This document shows positions 1 through 11,652 of a stretch of 64,000 bases of DNA, in pieces (the stretch's first letter is position 1; every line of letters begins with the position of its first letter). Where the stretch lies: NCBI GenBank assembly GCA_026545765.1, contig JAIFAC010000165.1, positions 62,001 through 126,000 of the forward strand, read 5' to 3'. The stretch comes from Plantago major (lineage: Eukaryota; Streptophyta; Magnoliopsida; Lamiales; Plantaginaceae). The position numbers were made by a program, and so were the translations under genes. Below the pieces are notes generated by a model. It saw only the letters and a program-made list of their open reading frames with translations. It was not told the DNA's origin and made no database searches.

Positions 1-564
1 CGAACCTTAATTTAGTTATATCTGAACATATATCGTTACTATGATACATCTTATATTTGTACAAAAGCACCTCGTCCTTAACTAACCATCTTACATTTTG
101 ATTAATAATATTAATGATTGTTAAATCTTTTTTATCATTACTATAGCGGTCTTTGAAGAGAATTACACATTTTATTTGAAGTTTCCATGAAAATTTTAAA
201 TTATTTTAATTCCTTATTTGTGAAATAAATAGGTGAGGACATAGTACTACATTTTCATTTGAAATGACTATATGGATGAGATCTAAAAGGCGTTAATTGG
301 ATTTTAGGCTTTTTTTTTTTTACATATTTATAAATATCAAACTTTCATAATGAAGTAATATTTCCAAAATTTAGACAATATTTTGAATTTCATGCACTAA
401 TGCTTTCACACGGCATAAGATTTTTCACATCACCATATTAGCAAAACAATGTTATTTTGACCAATCGAATGAAAGATTCATCCAAAGCATTATCTTGACC
501 AATCGAGCAAAGATTTGCCAAATTGAATGACTTGACACCTAAAATGGCTCCAATCCTTTTTTGC

Positions 565-649
<85 letters not shown>

Positions 650-2002
650 ATATATATATATATATATACATACATTCATGTGATGTTCTTTCTTACTTTC
701 ATTAGTTTTCAAGAATTTATGCGAATTAATTTTGTCGAACAAAATCATTGTTCAAAATTATAAAATAACCACCCAAAATGCGATTATACGGGAATTAGGA
801 AAAGTTGGATATTATATAGTGATTATAAGTTTATAACATGAGTAAAATTGATGTGTGGATGCAGAATTTCTTATTAGTAGACTATTTCACCAAAGTGAAA
901 TTCTTTAAATATCACGATTTTCTTAAATATGAGAAACCATTTTTATCATGTTTAAGTATTTGGTACACTAAATCTAATTTAAACTCAGGTCAGTCAGAAA
1001 TCAATGTCTCATTTACTTTTTTTTTTTTTTTTCCTCTTGATTTCAGACGCCTCTATGGGAAATCACCAACATTTTCTTTCTTTCCTCGCTTGGTTGGTAT
1101 GTTCTCCATTTTGGTTTTGGTGTACTCCTAACTCTTGGCTCGAAATTTCGATTTTGAGACATCTTTGAGCAACAGGGAGCTAAATTTCGTCCAAGGTCTT
1201 AGAGGTGATTGTTGTGAGGTGTGAGTTTTTGGCGGCTGGTCCTAGAGGCTTTTACATTTCTGTTTTATGCCTAAATTTGGTTCATGTTTAAGGTGTTACA
1301 GGTTGTGGTAGGTTGTGGTTGCTGAGTTTTCTACTGTAGTTTGTATCGTCACTTTGTGATGGCTGTACTTGGGAACATTTCTGATGTTCCATTGTTCTCG
1401 TTTGGAATAAAACCTTTAAATTCTTCAAAAAAAAGTATTGACGTGTCATTGACTCCTCATCAATATATGCACACTTTCTTGAATAGCAAAAAAAAGTATC
1501 TCTTCGTCTAATGATGCAGGTCTGGAATTGTAGTATAAAAACAATTAAGAAGCGAACTAAAATTAATGAGTTTTCGGATGAAGAAGCGAACTGAGATCCA
1601 CTGACCACTAAAATTATTATTTTATAATATATATTTCTCATACTTTCTACAATGTTTATCATATCTCTCCAGCTGCAAATAATAAACTATACATTGACTT
1701 TCTTAAAACCAACGTCGAAAAAAGAGCGTGCCTAATTTAGCGAGCAGGAGAGTATGAAACATTAGAATCAACAATGGCCATTTTAAGAAGTAGTTTGATG
1801 TAAATAAGTGATAGATATTGAAATTGATGGAACCTGCACATGCTTGTTTCTTTTCCAAAGATTTCAATTGTAACTTATAGTAAGATTTGTGGGTGTATTA
1901 GTAGATAAATCTTTTGCCAGGAAGCTAGATGCTCGGAGGATTTTGAGCTTCTATCCATTGAAGCTCTAATTGGTGCCCTGGCCCATTGTTCGGGTCATTT
2001 TT
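1..2002. other. Gene-free AT-rich DNA
   Basis: No gene is recognisable on either strand. The stretch contains the (TA)n tract listed separately and short poly-T runs near 310 and 1017. The part just before the TA tract (about 440-570) resembles 3300-3430: both end in a shared motif of the type ATGGCTC..AATCC, a T run, then GCTTAATATAT. They look like an old dispersed repeat pair. The open frames in the region are short and show no family resemblance. Confidence 0.6.
569..668. repeat. (TA)n microsatellite
   Basis: About 100 bp of almost pure TA dinucleotide, with one interruption (TATCTA) near 647. Apparent reading frames through it are runs of Tyr-Ile and are not genes. Confidence 0.97.
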
Positions 2003-2270
2003 TATAAAATTATTCACAAAGTCTCATGAGAGACGGGGTCTGTAGATAATTTATTTAGAGACAAACCTATTTTATCAAGAAAATCATTCATGTTACTAAA
2101 CAAAAAGCTTATATTGTCAACGAAATGAGTCTTGTTGAAATATGAAAAAACACTACTATTGCGAACATATGTGTTTTTATTAATAACATCGATGATTTTC
2201 TTGATAACATAGGTCCGTTTCTAGATAAATTATATAGAGACTGTCTCTCAGGAGACTTACTCAAAATTAT
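2003..2270. mobile_element. Fold-back MITE with ~70-bp inverted arms
   Basis: The left arm (about 2012-2090) begins AGTCTCATGAGAGAC and ends TATCAAGAAAATCAT. The right arm (about 2185-2268), read on the minus strand, begins AGTCTCCTGAGAGAC and ends with the same TATCAAGAAAATCAT. The arms therefore match along most of ~70 bp and are separated by ~95 bp. No coding capacity is visible, so this is a non-autonomous fold-back element. The superfamily and target-site duplication could not be settled by eye. Confidence 0.8.
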
Positions 2271-4864
2271 TTCTATTTTCTTCATAATTAAATTGGGGTG
2301 TTTATTGAGTATTTGATTAATGGAGGGTTTATACTAAATTGGTTTTTGTACATTTTGCTAATTTTAAAACATGAAAGGTGCTATTAATTCAACTTTATAA
2401 TATGTGATTCATTATGCGACTATGCAATGTCTTATCACATTTATAAAAAATTGAATGATTAAAATTAAATTCATAAATAATCTCATGCTTTAGATTTAGA
2501 TTGTAGTATTAACAATAGCACAATGTTAATATTACAAAAGAAACAACTTAATAAAATCTGTGTCTATATATAAGAGTATTAAAGATTGCTTCAAAGTTCC
2601 AACAACCCCCTTTTTAATGCTTGGATTCAACTCATATCTATTTCCTCCTCCTCTTCTCTATCTCTCTATTAGAAAATATCGGATTTCTTTTACACAACTA
2701 AAACTCAAATTTAGTTGAGTCGGACAATCAAATATGTCATATTTGCAATGCGACTTTAATCGAGTTGGAATTAATTATCATAACAACTTTAAACCAATCA
2801 AATAAACTTAAAACTAATCAAATAATATTAAAAACTCGTACACTCACTTTACTTTTACACACGATATATAACAACCGTATAAAACCTATAATATTTTAAC
2901 TCTATTACAAACATAATTTTTCACAACTCAATTAAATTTGAGTTACTACTCATCTAGTAAAGTTGGCTTAAAGTCGGGACTATTAAATTCGAATTTCAAA
3001 CAACTATATCCTCTTTCTGGATCTCTTCTAAATGACAATTTCTTAGTTTTTCACTCTTTATTGGGAAATGCTTGATCGATATGTATGGGTTAAAAATGAT
3101 TTAGAGACTTTAATTGATATTCTTTTAGGTCTAAATTTATTAACTTTCCTTAGTATGTGAAAAATTGTATAATTGAATTATAATAGTCATTGCATTAACG
3201 TCAGTTTATAGTTTGTTAACTTGCTTTAGTAAGTAATATGAATTAATTTGCACCATATATAGTTTGAACATGACCAAATCATCCCACAACATCATTATTT
3301 AATAATTTGGACCAATGAAAACAAAAGTATTTAACAACTAAGCAAATGAATTGACGATTAGGAAGAGGATTTTGCCGACTAATTAAATGAGGTGGATAGC
3401 CTAGATGGCTCAAATCCTTTTTGCTTAATATATTATATAGATTAATTCATTCCATGTGAAATCCAAGAGTTATGAAAACAATAACTAGTACTAACCGTGG
3501 CATGCCATGCAGTATAGTTAATTTTAATAATAAATTAAAAGGGGATGATAAAATAAATTAATCGTGAAAATAAGGTAGTCAAATTTATGTGAACAACGTT
3601 GGTCGGTAGTCCTTCTTCATCCAATATTATATCATTGAGTGTTTATGCTAACTATATGAAATGTAAAAATAGGGTCCCTCTTGCAGGCACATTAATTAGT
3701 AACATGTAAATGTCTTTTGAAAAAAATTGTATCCCTCAAACCGAACCAAAATAAAATACAAAAGTATACAACATAATCAATAGGGTTATTTCCAACAACC
3801 CCGCGGTGGTATGTGGTCACTCCACCACACATACAAAAAAAAAAAAAAAATTACACAAACATAATTTCACATGTTACGATTATTTTTTCCAACCCACCGG
3901 TTCCTAACAACCCGCGGTGGTATGCATCACCCACTAAAGACACAAAATTATTATTCTACAAACATTACTTCACATGATGGTTGTTCCTCCTACCCGAAAA
4001 ATGTAATTTTTACTAACTTGATCATAAACTGTTGCGGTCGGGTCTTGTAACAAAGGTATGGAACGGGTTCGAGTATATGCCAGATCGGACCTGAACATCA
4101 TTATTTTGAACGGGGTTGAATTCGGGTTGGACAGAACCAGTACTTCCAGCCAGAAATAGTAGAGAAGAGAACCCTTATACCTCATCCTACCGATCGAATC
4201 TTATACATAAAGAAAATAAAATTGAAGGTCTTCGCATGCAAAATGTTGTTGATAGACATGTAGAGATTAACACACCAATTAACTCCGTGTATCTATTCTA
4301 TCTTCTAGAACTGAAAAGAGTATGTTTAGGAGAAAATAATTTAAAAATCACGTAGTGAAGTTAAAAGCATAAAACGGGAATAAAAGTTAAACCTTAGAGA
4401 TCTTTATAAACATTTAAATTATAATCAATGCTCGTATACATCATCAACTTACTCATCTGTATTTTATTTACTACTAAGTACATGAGGTACTTTAGCCACA
4501 TTTAAATCAATGATACACTAACTTTCATTAATTTACGTGATGGTGGAGAACGAACATGTGCTCAAGGTTATTCTTCCTTATCCAAGTCGTGTAGTGTTGA
4601 CTCTGCATTTTTCCGCATCAACCTCTACCTATTAAGAAACACAAATAAATGGTATTCCTTTCGTATCCAAGTCAAATATGTCCCGAATAATATTTTACAA
4701 CTACTCCAACCCCATATGATGGAGCCTATTCTCAAAAAATAGAAATCAAATTTATCTTGATCCATATCAAATAAAAAAAAATAACAACTCAAGAAGAATA
4801 TGCATAGAGTTGCATTGAAGTACACAATTATAGTAGATAGTGGTGTTAGCCTACTTTATGAAAA
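2271..4864. other. Gene-free DNA with diverged repeats
   Basis: No gene is recognised. Around 3790-3960 there is a diverged tandem pair, each copy holding a C-rich CCGCGGTGGTATG core followed by a tract ending near TTCACATG. Related GGTGG-containing pieces recur near 5140 and 6670, and the motif GATAAAATAAATTAATCG recurs near 3547, 5115 and 6650. The whole 3.5-7 kb interval is therefore built of shuffled repeat pieces. Confidence 0.5.
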
Positions 4865-5214
4865 CATGCGAGTCATAAAGTCGAAAAGTTTTACATGAAT
4901 TCGTCTTGGGACGACAAATTTAAATATATGTTCAAAATATTTTCAGAGTTTTGTATATAAATTTATATGAGATTTAATAAAAACTATATAATGCAACCAA
5001 TATACAAAAAATAAATAGTGAAAGATATACTGGCTGAAAATGCAACTAATTCCATAAAATTTATGTGGCGATGCCACGATATAGTTTACGTTTAATAATA
5101 AATAGAAATGGAAAGATAAAATAAATTAATCGAAACAACCCCTGGGGTGGATAATACAAATCTACCAAACCAACATCATTATAGGAATATCCAACTGATA
5201 ATCTATGTGTTAAA

Positions 5215-5460
5215 ACGTTAGACTCACGTTGGAATAAAATTCTCCATCAAATACCTGAATTTTTTAGAAAAGTGAAACAAAGGTGCAAAACTAAAATTTG
5301 TCGATTTAAGAGCAATCACGTTCATTTTAGGAAAGATTTAAAAAATCAAGAAGCAATCTTTCCTAATATAAACACGGTTGCTTTCAATGTAACAAATGTT
5401 GCTCTCGATTTAACATCACCTATTTCAATTACTATATGTTGCCACTCAAAATATTGAACA
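5215..5460 (-). pseudogene. LINE-type RNase H domain fragment 1
   Basis: Read on the minus strand, this matches the plus-strand RNase H-like remnant at 9650-9970 for part of its length, for example the stretch around AGTGAAACAAAGGTGCAAAA. It is a decayed fragment without an open frame of useful length. The assignment depends on the better preserved copy at 9650-9970. Confidence 0.5.
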
Positions 5461-5548
5461 AATATATTTTTAAAATTCTATTATTTCATTTTATCTTATA
5501 TAATAAATTTATATTTTAATTTATTGAATAAAATGATTTATTTAATTA

Positions 5549-5596
<48 letters not shown>
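5549..5596. repeat. (TAA)n microsatellite
   Basis: About 16 uninterrupted TAA units. Confidence 0.95.
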
Positions 5597-5642
5597 CTAG
5601 ATTGGTCTATGGATTCGTTTTGTCATGGTGAATTCAAATATA

Positions 5643-5812
5643 CAGTAAAAACTCCATACAGTAATATCGTTGGCACCGACAAAAAATATTCTTATAGAGA
5701 GTTTATTCCTAAATAAAGTTTTTTTAAAGCGTTTATACATAAATTGGGACTGTAAGTTTTTATATAGAGAGTTTATTCCTTTATAGAGTATTCTTTTAGG
5801 GGGTTTTTACTG
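5643..5812. mobile_element. Emigrant-like (pogo-type) MITE with TA duplication
   Basis: A 170-bp element with terminal inverted repeats CAGTAAAAACTCC at the left end and the complement of GGGGTTTTTACTG at the right end. TA stands on each side (5641-5642 and 5813-5814). Inner sequence such as GTTGGCACCGACAAAAAATA is typical of plant CAGTAAAACC-type MITEs of the Emigrant/pogo group. It interrupts one copy of the ~200-bp repeat exactly at AAATATATGTTC. The uninterrupted paralogues at 4865, 6058 and 7376 supply the empty site and confirm the ends. Confidence 0.85.
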
Positions 5813-6779
5813 TATGTTCAAAATATTTTCCAAAATTTTGTAGATAAATTTATATGAGATTTAGTAACAACTATATATGCAGCAAACATACAAAAATAAA
5901 CATTAAAAGATATACTCATTGAAAATGTAATTAATTCCACAAAATTCCACGTAGGATTGAATTTAATAAATTCTCTATTTCTAAAATTTCATTATTTCAT
6001 TTTATCTTATTTAATAAATTTTTATTTTATTTTAATGAATTAATAATAGTATTCAAAATTGGTGTCTATGGATTCGTCTTGTCACAGCGAATTCAAATAT
6101 ATGTTCAAAATATTTTCCGAAATTTTGTAAATAAAGTTATATGAGATTTAATAAAAACTATGTATATAGTCAACATACAAAAAATAACAGTTAAATATAT
6201 ACTGACTAAAATACAACTAATTACAGAAAATTTCACGTAGGACTGAATGGATCTGGTGAGCTTTAGCCCCTTGTGCTTTACATAATATATGGATAATGGA
6301 TGGATGGATTGAATGGATGGATGGATACACTAAATACGATCTTAACTGGATATGGACTTTTCCAAACCACAATTAATCCGATTTTCCTTGTCAAAGACAA
6401 TCATTGAAGTCTTCACATGCGAGTGATAAAGTCGAAAAGATTTAGATGAATTCGTCTTGGCACGGTGAATTTAAATATATGTTTAAAATATTTTTCGAAT
6501 TTTTCTATATAAATTTATATGAGATTTAATAAAAATATATATCGACGATATACAAAAAATAAGCGATGAAAGATATAATGGTTGAAAATGAAACTAACTC
6601 CACAAAATTCTTACGCCATTTCGTTTAATAATAAATAGAAATGGAATGACAAAATAAATTAATCGAAGCGACCCACAGTGGTATGTGCTCCCCTACATAA
6701 CGATCTTGGTGTGGATAATACAAATCTACCAAACCAACATCATCATAAGAAAATCCAACTGATAATTAATTTATGTGCT

Positions 6780-7130
6780 AAAACGTTAGACTCTCGTTTA
6801 ACCAGCTGGCAAAACTTAATTCTCCATTAAATACCTGAATTTCTTTGAAAAGTGAAACAAAAGGGCAAAGCTAAAACTTGTCGGTTCAAGATATTTAATC
6901 ACAAAGAACAATCACTTTCAATTACTACATGTTGCCACTCAAAATCTTGAACGAATTTAGTTTTAAATTTGGCTGGCCAACCTTCCGCATTTTCTACTAC
7001 CTAGACATAAATTTTGTCACCAAGCAATAACATTGCACTCATGATCCCTAGCAACAACACTAATCGTTCCTTATTACTATGCTCAACCGTATCAAAATTT
7101 TACGTAGGATGGCTGGAATTTGAATGGATC
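6780..7130 (-). pseudogene. LINE-type RNase H domain fragment 2
   Basis: The minus strand aligns over most of its length with the plus-strand fragment at 9650-9970. Shared pieces include CTTCCGCATTTTC, AATTACTACATGTTGCCAC and the part near AGTGAAACAAAAGGGCAAAG. Together they form two arms of a ~350-bp inverted duplication about 2.5 kb apart. Frames are broken. This copy also carries the GTAGGATGGCTGGAATTTGA end that joins these fragments to the ~200-bp repeat family. Confidence 0.6.
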
Positions 7131-8440
7131 TGGTGGAATTTAGCCCATCAGCTCTGTATTATCTTATTTAATAAATTTATATTTTTATTTTAGTGAATAA
7201 AATGATTTATTTAATTAATAATAATAATAATCTAGATTGGTGTCTATAGATTCTTCTTGTCACGGTGAATTCAAATATATGTTCAAAGTATTTTTCGGGG
7301 TTTTGTAAATAAAAATTTATATAACATCCAATAAAAACTATATACGCAGCCAACATACCAAAAATAAATTATATTCAAGACTGGTGTCTATGGATTCGTC
7401 TTGTCACGACGAATTCAAATATATGTTTAAAATATTTTTCGGACTTTTATAGATAAAGTTATATGAGATTGAATAAAAACTATATATGTAGTCAACATAC
7501 AAAAAATAACTATGAAATATATATTGGCTAAAATACAACTAATTCTATAAAATTCCAATTAATCTGGTGAGATTTAAACCCTGTGCTTTACATAATATAT
7601 ATATATGGATGGATCCCGAAAATTGTCTCACTATGTTTTATGGTCTTCATATTCTTCTCCCTCCCCAAGCTAACATTAAACATTAACAACACCATCGACA
7701 TCAATCTACACGACACTCCGACCTCGAGAATCCATGAGAATGGAAACCTCTATTCTCATGGTATCTAAGAGGCTGAACACCGACCTTACATCATCCTATT
7801 ATCGTTAAGGATACAATAAACATAGTCTAAACTTCTCTATTAATAACAAACAACTCCCAAATTTAGAAATCTATTAATTAGTTAGCCTAGCAGATACTAT
7901 TAATCCATTCATCCGCTAAATCTCACCAGATTAATTCAATCATACGTGGAATTTTGTAGAATTAGTTGTATTTTAGCCAGAATATATTTCATTGTTATTT
8001 TTGGTATGTTGTTTACATATATAGTTTTTATTAAATCTCATATAACTTTATCTACAAAAATTCGAAAAATATTTTGAACATATATTTGAATTCGTCGTGA
8101 CAAGACGAATCCATAGACACCAATCTTGAATAGTATTATTTCAAGAAATTATTTTATTCATTAAAATAAAATAAAATATTATTAAATAAGATAAAATGAA
8201 TTAATGGAAATTTAAAAATAGAGTATTTTTTAAATAAATTCAATCTACATGAAATTTTGTGGAATTAGTTGCATTTTTAACCAGTATATCTTCCACTATT
8301 TATTTTTTGTATGTTGGCTGCATATATAGTTTTTATTAAATCTAATATAAATTTATTCTACAAAACTCCGAAAAATATTGTGAACATATATTTGAATTCA
8401 CTGTGACAAGAAGAATCTATAGACACCAATCTAGATTATT

Positions 8441-9338
<898 letters not shown>

Positions 9339-9649
9339 ATACTAGCATTTACGTAACACACTACGTGTGTTAAGGTTTTTTTTATATAAACCAATGAATT
9401 TGTGATTGGAAAAAAAGAGAAAATATTAAAAAATAATAAATAAAAGGGAGAAACTTACGTCAATGGGATTCGAACTCTGCACCTTCTACTGAAATAATGA
9501 CACATGTACGTACTAGATTCAAATTGAATTAGTAAGATCAACGGATGAGGTTTAAATTGAATTACAAACTTAGTGAAACTTTTTAAATTATTATATTACT
9601 TTGAATATACTGTAATATATAAAGTTGATGGGCTAAATCCGCCAGATTC

Positions 9650-9970
9650 ATTCAAATTCCAGCCATCCTACGTGAAATGTTGATACGGTTGAACAGAGTC
9701 CGAATAGGGGGACGTATTAGTGTTGTTGCTAGGGATCATGAGGGCAATGTTATTGCTTGGTGATTTTTTTTTATGTCTTATGGTTGCTGAAAATGCGGAA
9801 GGTTGGCTAGGCAAATTAAGAACAAAATTTGTTCGAAATTTTGTGTGGCAACATGTAGTAATTGAATGGGATTGTTCTTTGGTGATTCGATCTCTTAAAT
9901 CGACAAATTTTAGCTTTGCCCCTTTATTTCACTTTTCAAAGAAATTCAAGTATTTGATGGAGAATTAAGC
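9650..9970 (+). pseudogene. LINE-type RNase H (RVT_3-like) fragment 3
   Basis: The plus strand from about 9715 reads as a decayed RNase H-like domain of the sort found at the C-terminus of plant non-LTR reverse transcriptases. A GVVxRDxxG-like start (around 9720, GTTGTTGCTAGGGATCATGA) is followed, after a frame break, by an AENAEGWL stretch and VVIEWDCSLVIRSL, which fits the strand that carries the second acidic catalytic residue. It lacks the rest of a LINE and is immediately followed by the copia LTR. It is a remnant, not a gene. Confidence 0.6.
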
Positions 9971-10734
9971 TTTGCCAAGTTAAACATGAAGGTAACGTGT
10001 TAGGAAATTTGTTAGATATTTTGTTAGAAATATCTGTTTAGATTTTGATCAGCAACATGATGACTTATCTTAGTCTCAGAAAGGTGATTAGTACTCTTGG
10101 TTCACTTCAACATTGTAAAAGAGGAAACCCACTAAGTATGATAGTCTAGCTAATCTTGTATAGGATGATAGGTCTCAAAATGTAATTTTTATTTTATGAA
10201 GAGAAGACCAAGAAGAAGACATCCAAGCAGAACAAGTTCAACGACATTGAAGATTTGAAGGCGCACAAGATTCTTGAAAAAGTTTCTGAGATACCTTGGC
10301 GGATATCTTGAAGACACGAATAGTTTTAAACAAAATGTGTCGCGAGATATCGAGAAATAAAAGGTCTATCTGAAAACAAGGAAAGTGTCCTGAGATATCT
10401 ATTCTCAGATACCTTGAGCTTTAACCACATTTCTGAAAAAGAAATATATATATTGCAAACAAAGTTGTTTCAATAAAAGTGGTATCTGAAGTTAAAGATA
10501 AGAACGTGCAAAGAATCAGAGAAATCTGATCAAGGTTGTCTCTGATACATAGCATAGTTCCGTTGGCACTACAGGACAAAAGTATAGTAAAATGCATTAA
10601 ATGCATGAATGGAGATGTACGAGCGAAACAGCGGTAACCGAAGAAGAAGACAAACTTCTGATTACTATACAGATATCAATAGTTTGAATTTGATTTAAAC
10701 TGCGGATACTATTCAAACGGTACTCAAATTCATC

Positions 10735-10742
10735 TATAAATA
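10735..10742 (+). promoter_or_regulatory. LTR A TATA box
   Basis: TATAAATA within CATCTATAAATATCAACAC. The same position in LTR B (24047), LTR C (39008) and LTR D (54051) keeps a TATA element, which marks the U3/R boundary and the likely start of element transcription about 30 bp downstream. Confidence 0.6.
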
Positions 10743-11119
10743 TCAACACTTAGACTGCTTGAAAAGAGACACTACACAACCTGAAGAACTTACACTGAAC
10801 ACATATCTTAATCTCTCAAGCAAACTACTTACTCTCAAAACTTTCTGTTGCGACCAAAGCTCCTGATCTTAAGTAGTACTAAAGTTCTAAGTGTCCTGAT
10901 CCTAACCAACGACTATCTGTGAAAGAGTTGAATTGAAAGATCAAGTATAAAGATTCATTCTCTAGAACATTTATCTAAGACTTGGGTCGATAAAAGAATA
11001 AGATACCATACATTGAAAAGTGTATTAAGTATACTTGATTCACGAGCTATCGATTAAGCGAAAAGTTATTAAAGAAGCTCATCGACAACTCAAAAACCAA
11101 CACCATCACGGCGTGAGTC

Positions 11120-11262
11120 TGAAGTACTTAGTTTGAGAAACTAAGGAATAAATCCAAGGTTATTGAGCACAGGAAGTACTTAGCTTGGGAAGCTAGGGAA
11201 TAGCTCAAAAAGGTTTCTGAATACAGGAAGTACTTGGCTGTGAAAGCCGGGGAACATTTGGT
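11120..11262 (+). repeat. Three tandem stem-loop units inside LTR A
   Basis: Three ~50-bp units each begin GAAGTACTT and contain a small palindrome: CTTAGTTTGAGAAACTAAG, then TAGCTTGGGAAGCTA, then GGCTGTGAAAGCC. The bases differ between units but pairing is kept, which suggests conservation at RNA level. Equivalent units are in LTR B (about 24439-24560), LTR C (39397-39480) and LTR D (54431-54512). They lie downstream of the TATA box, so they would be in the transcript leader. Confidence 0.6.
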
Positions 11263-11598
11263 TGGGAACCATTTGTTTAAGGAATCTTAGAATAGGATTT
11301 TGTAAGGTGACCTCAATTATCTATTCTAGTGAATTCTAGGTCTTTGGAAGACCAGTGGATTAGTTGGAGGATTCATACCTCAGGATACCACTATACTTGT
11401 TGTGTTATTTACTTTTACGTACTTACATTTGACACACACACACACTTTAAGCATTTACGCTTATCTATCTTAAGTCTTCCGCTCTGAATCTAAGTATCGA
11501 GATATCTACGGATATCGAGAAATAGTTTTATCGACAAAAGTTTTAAAGACTATTCACCCCCTTCTAGTCTTTTACTTTGCGTTATCTGGACCAACAAG

Positions 11599-11609
11599 TG
11601 GTATCGAGC
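11599..11609 (+). other. Primer-binding site, element A
   Basis: TGGTATCGAGC two bases after the LTR. The standard copia PBS, complementary to initiator tRNA-Met, is TGGTATCAGAGC. The only difference is CAG reduced to CG. Confidence 0.85.
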
Positions 11610-11652
11610 GGGAGGTTCACAAGCCTTACCTTGAACCTAGATCCCCAGATAG

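Larger units (their letters stand above)
4865..8440. repeat. Cluster of a ~200-bp repeat, direct and inverted copies
   Basis: A repeat whose core reads roughly TTCGTCTTGTCACGGTGAAT, then AAATATATGTTCAAAATATT, then TATATGAGATTTAATAAAAA, and ends near CCACGTAGGATTGAATGG. Plus-strand copies lie near 4865-5070, 5605-5965 (split by a MITE), 6058-6250, 6415-6620, 7231-7375 and 7376-7575. Minus-strand copies lie near 7910-8135 and 8235-8440. The last two plus copies and the two minus copies face each other as a large imperfect inverted repeat around 7600-7900. The repeat has no coding capacity. Its superfamily is unknown to me. Confidence 0.75.
10010..11596 (+). repeat. LTR A (5' LTR of element A)
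   Basis: Begins TGTTAGATATTTTGTTAG and ends GGACCAACA, so TG...CA termini. It is followed after two bases by a tRNA-type primer-binding site. About 1.59 kb. It matches LTR B (23326-24919) end to end. Most differences that I compared by eye fall at CAG, CTG or CAA sites. It is a more distant relative of LTRs C and D, sharing the start TGTTAG..ATATC and the end GTCTTTTACTTTGCGTTAT. Confidence 0.9.

Noticed and set aside
523..748. Open frames of ~60-70 codons on both strands through the first TA tract
   Set aside because: Pure Tyr-Ile or Ile-Tyr runs produced by the microsatellite; the same applies to the second tract at 9191-9394.
3970..4355. Overlapping frames on both strands near 4.1 kb
   Set aside because: Short, unrelated to any family that I recognise, and not supported by splice or start context.
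4865..8440. Regularly repeated units as a possible CRISPR-like array
   Set aside because: Units are diverged, differ in spacing, occur in both orientations and lie in a plant nuclear context with MITEs.
9720..9968. Plus-strand frame of 82 codons as a gene
   Set aside because: It is a remnant of an RNase H domain with a broken start, repeated elsewhere in the window. No complete LINE surrounds it.
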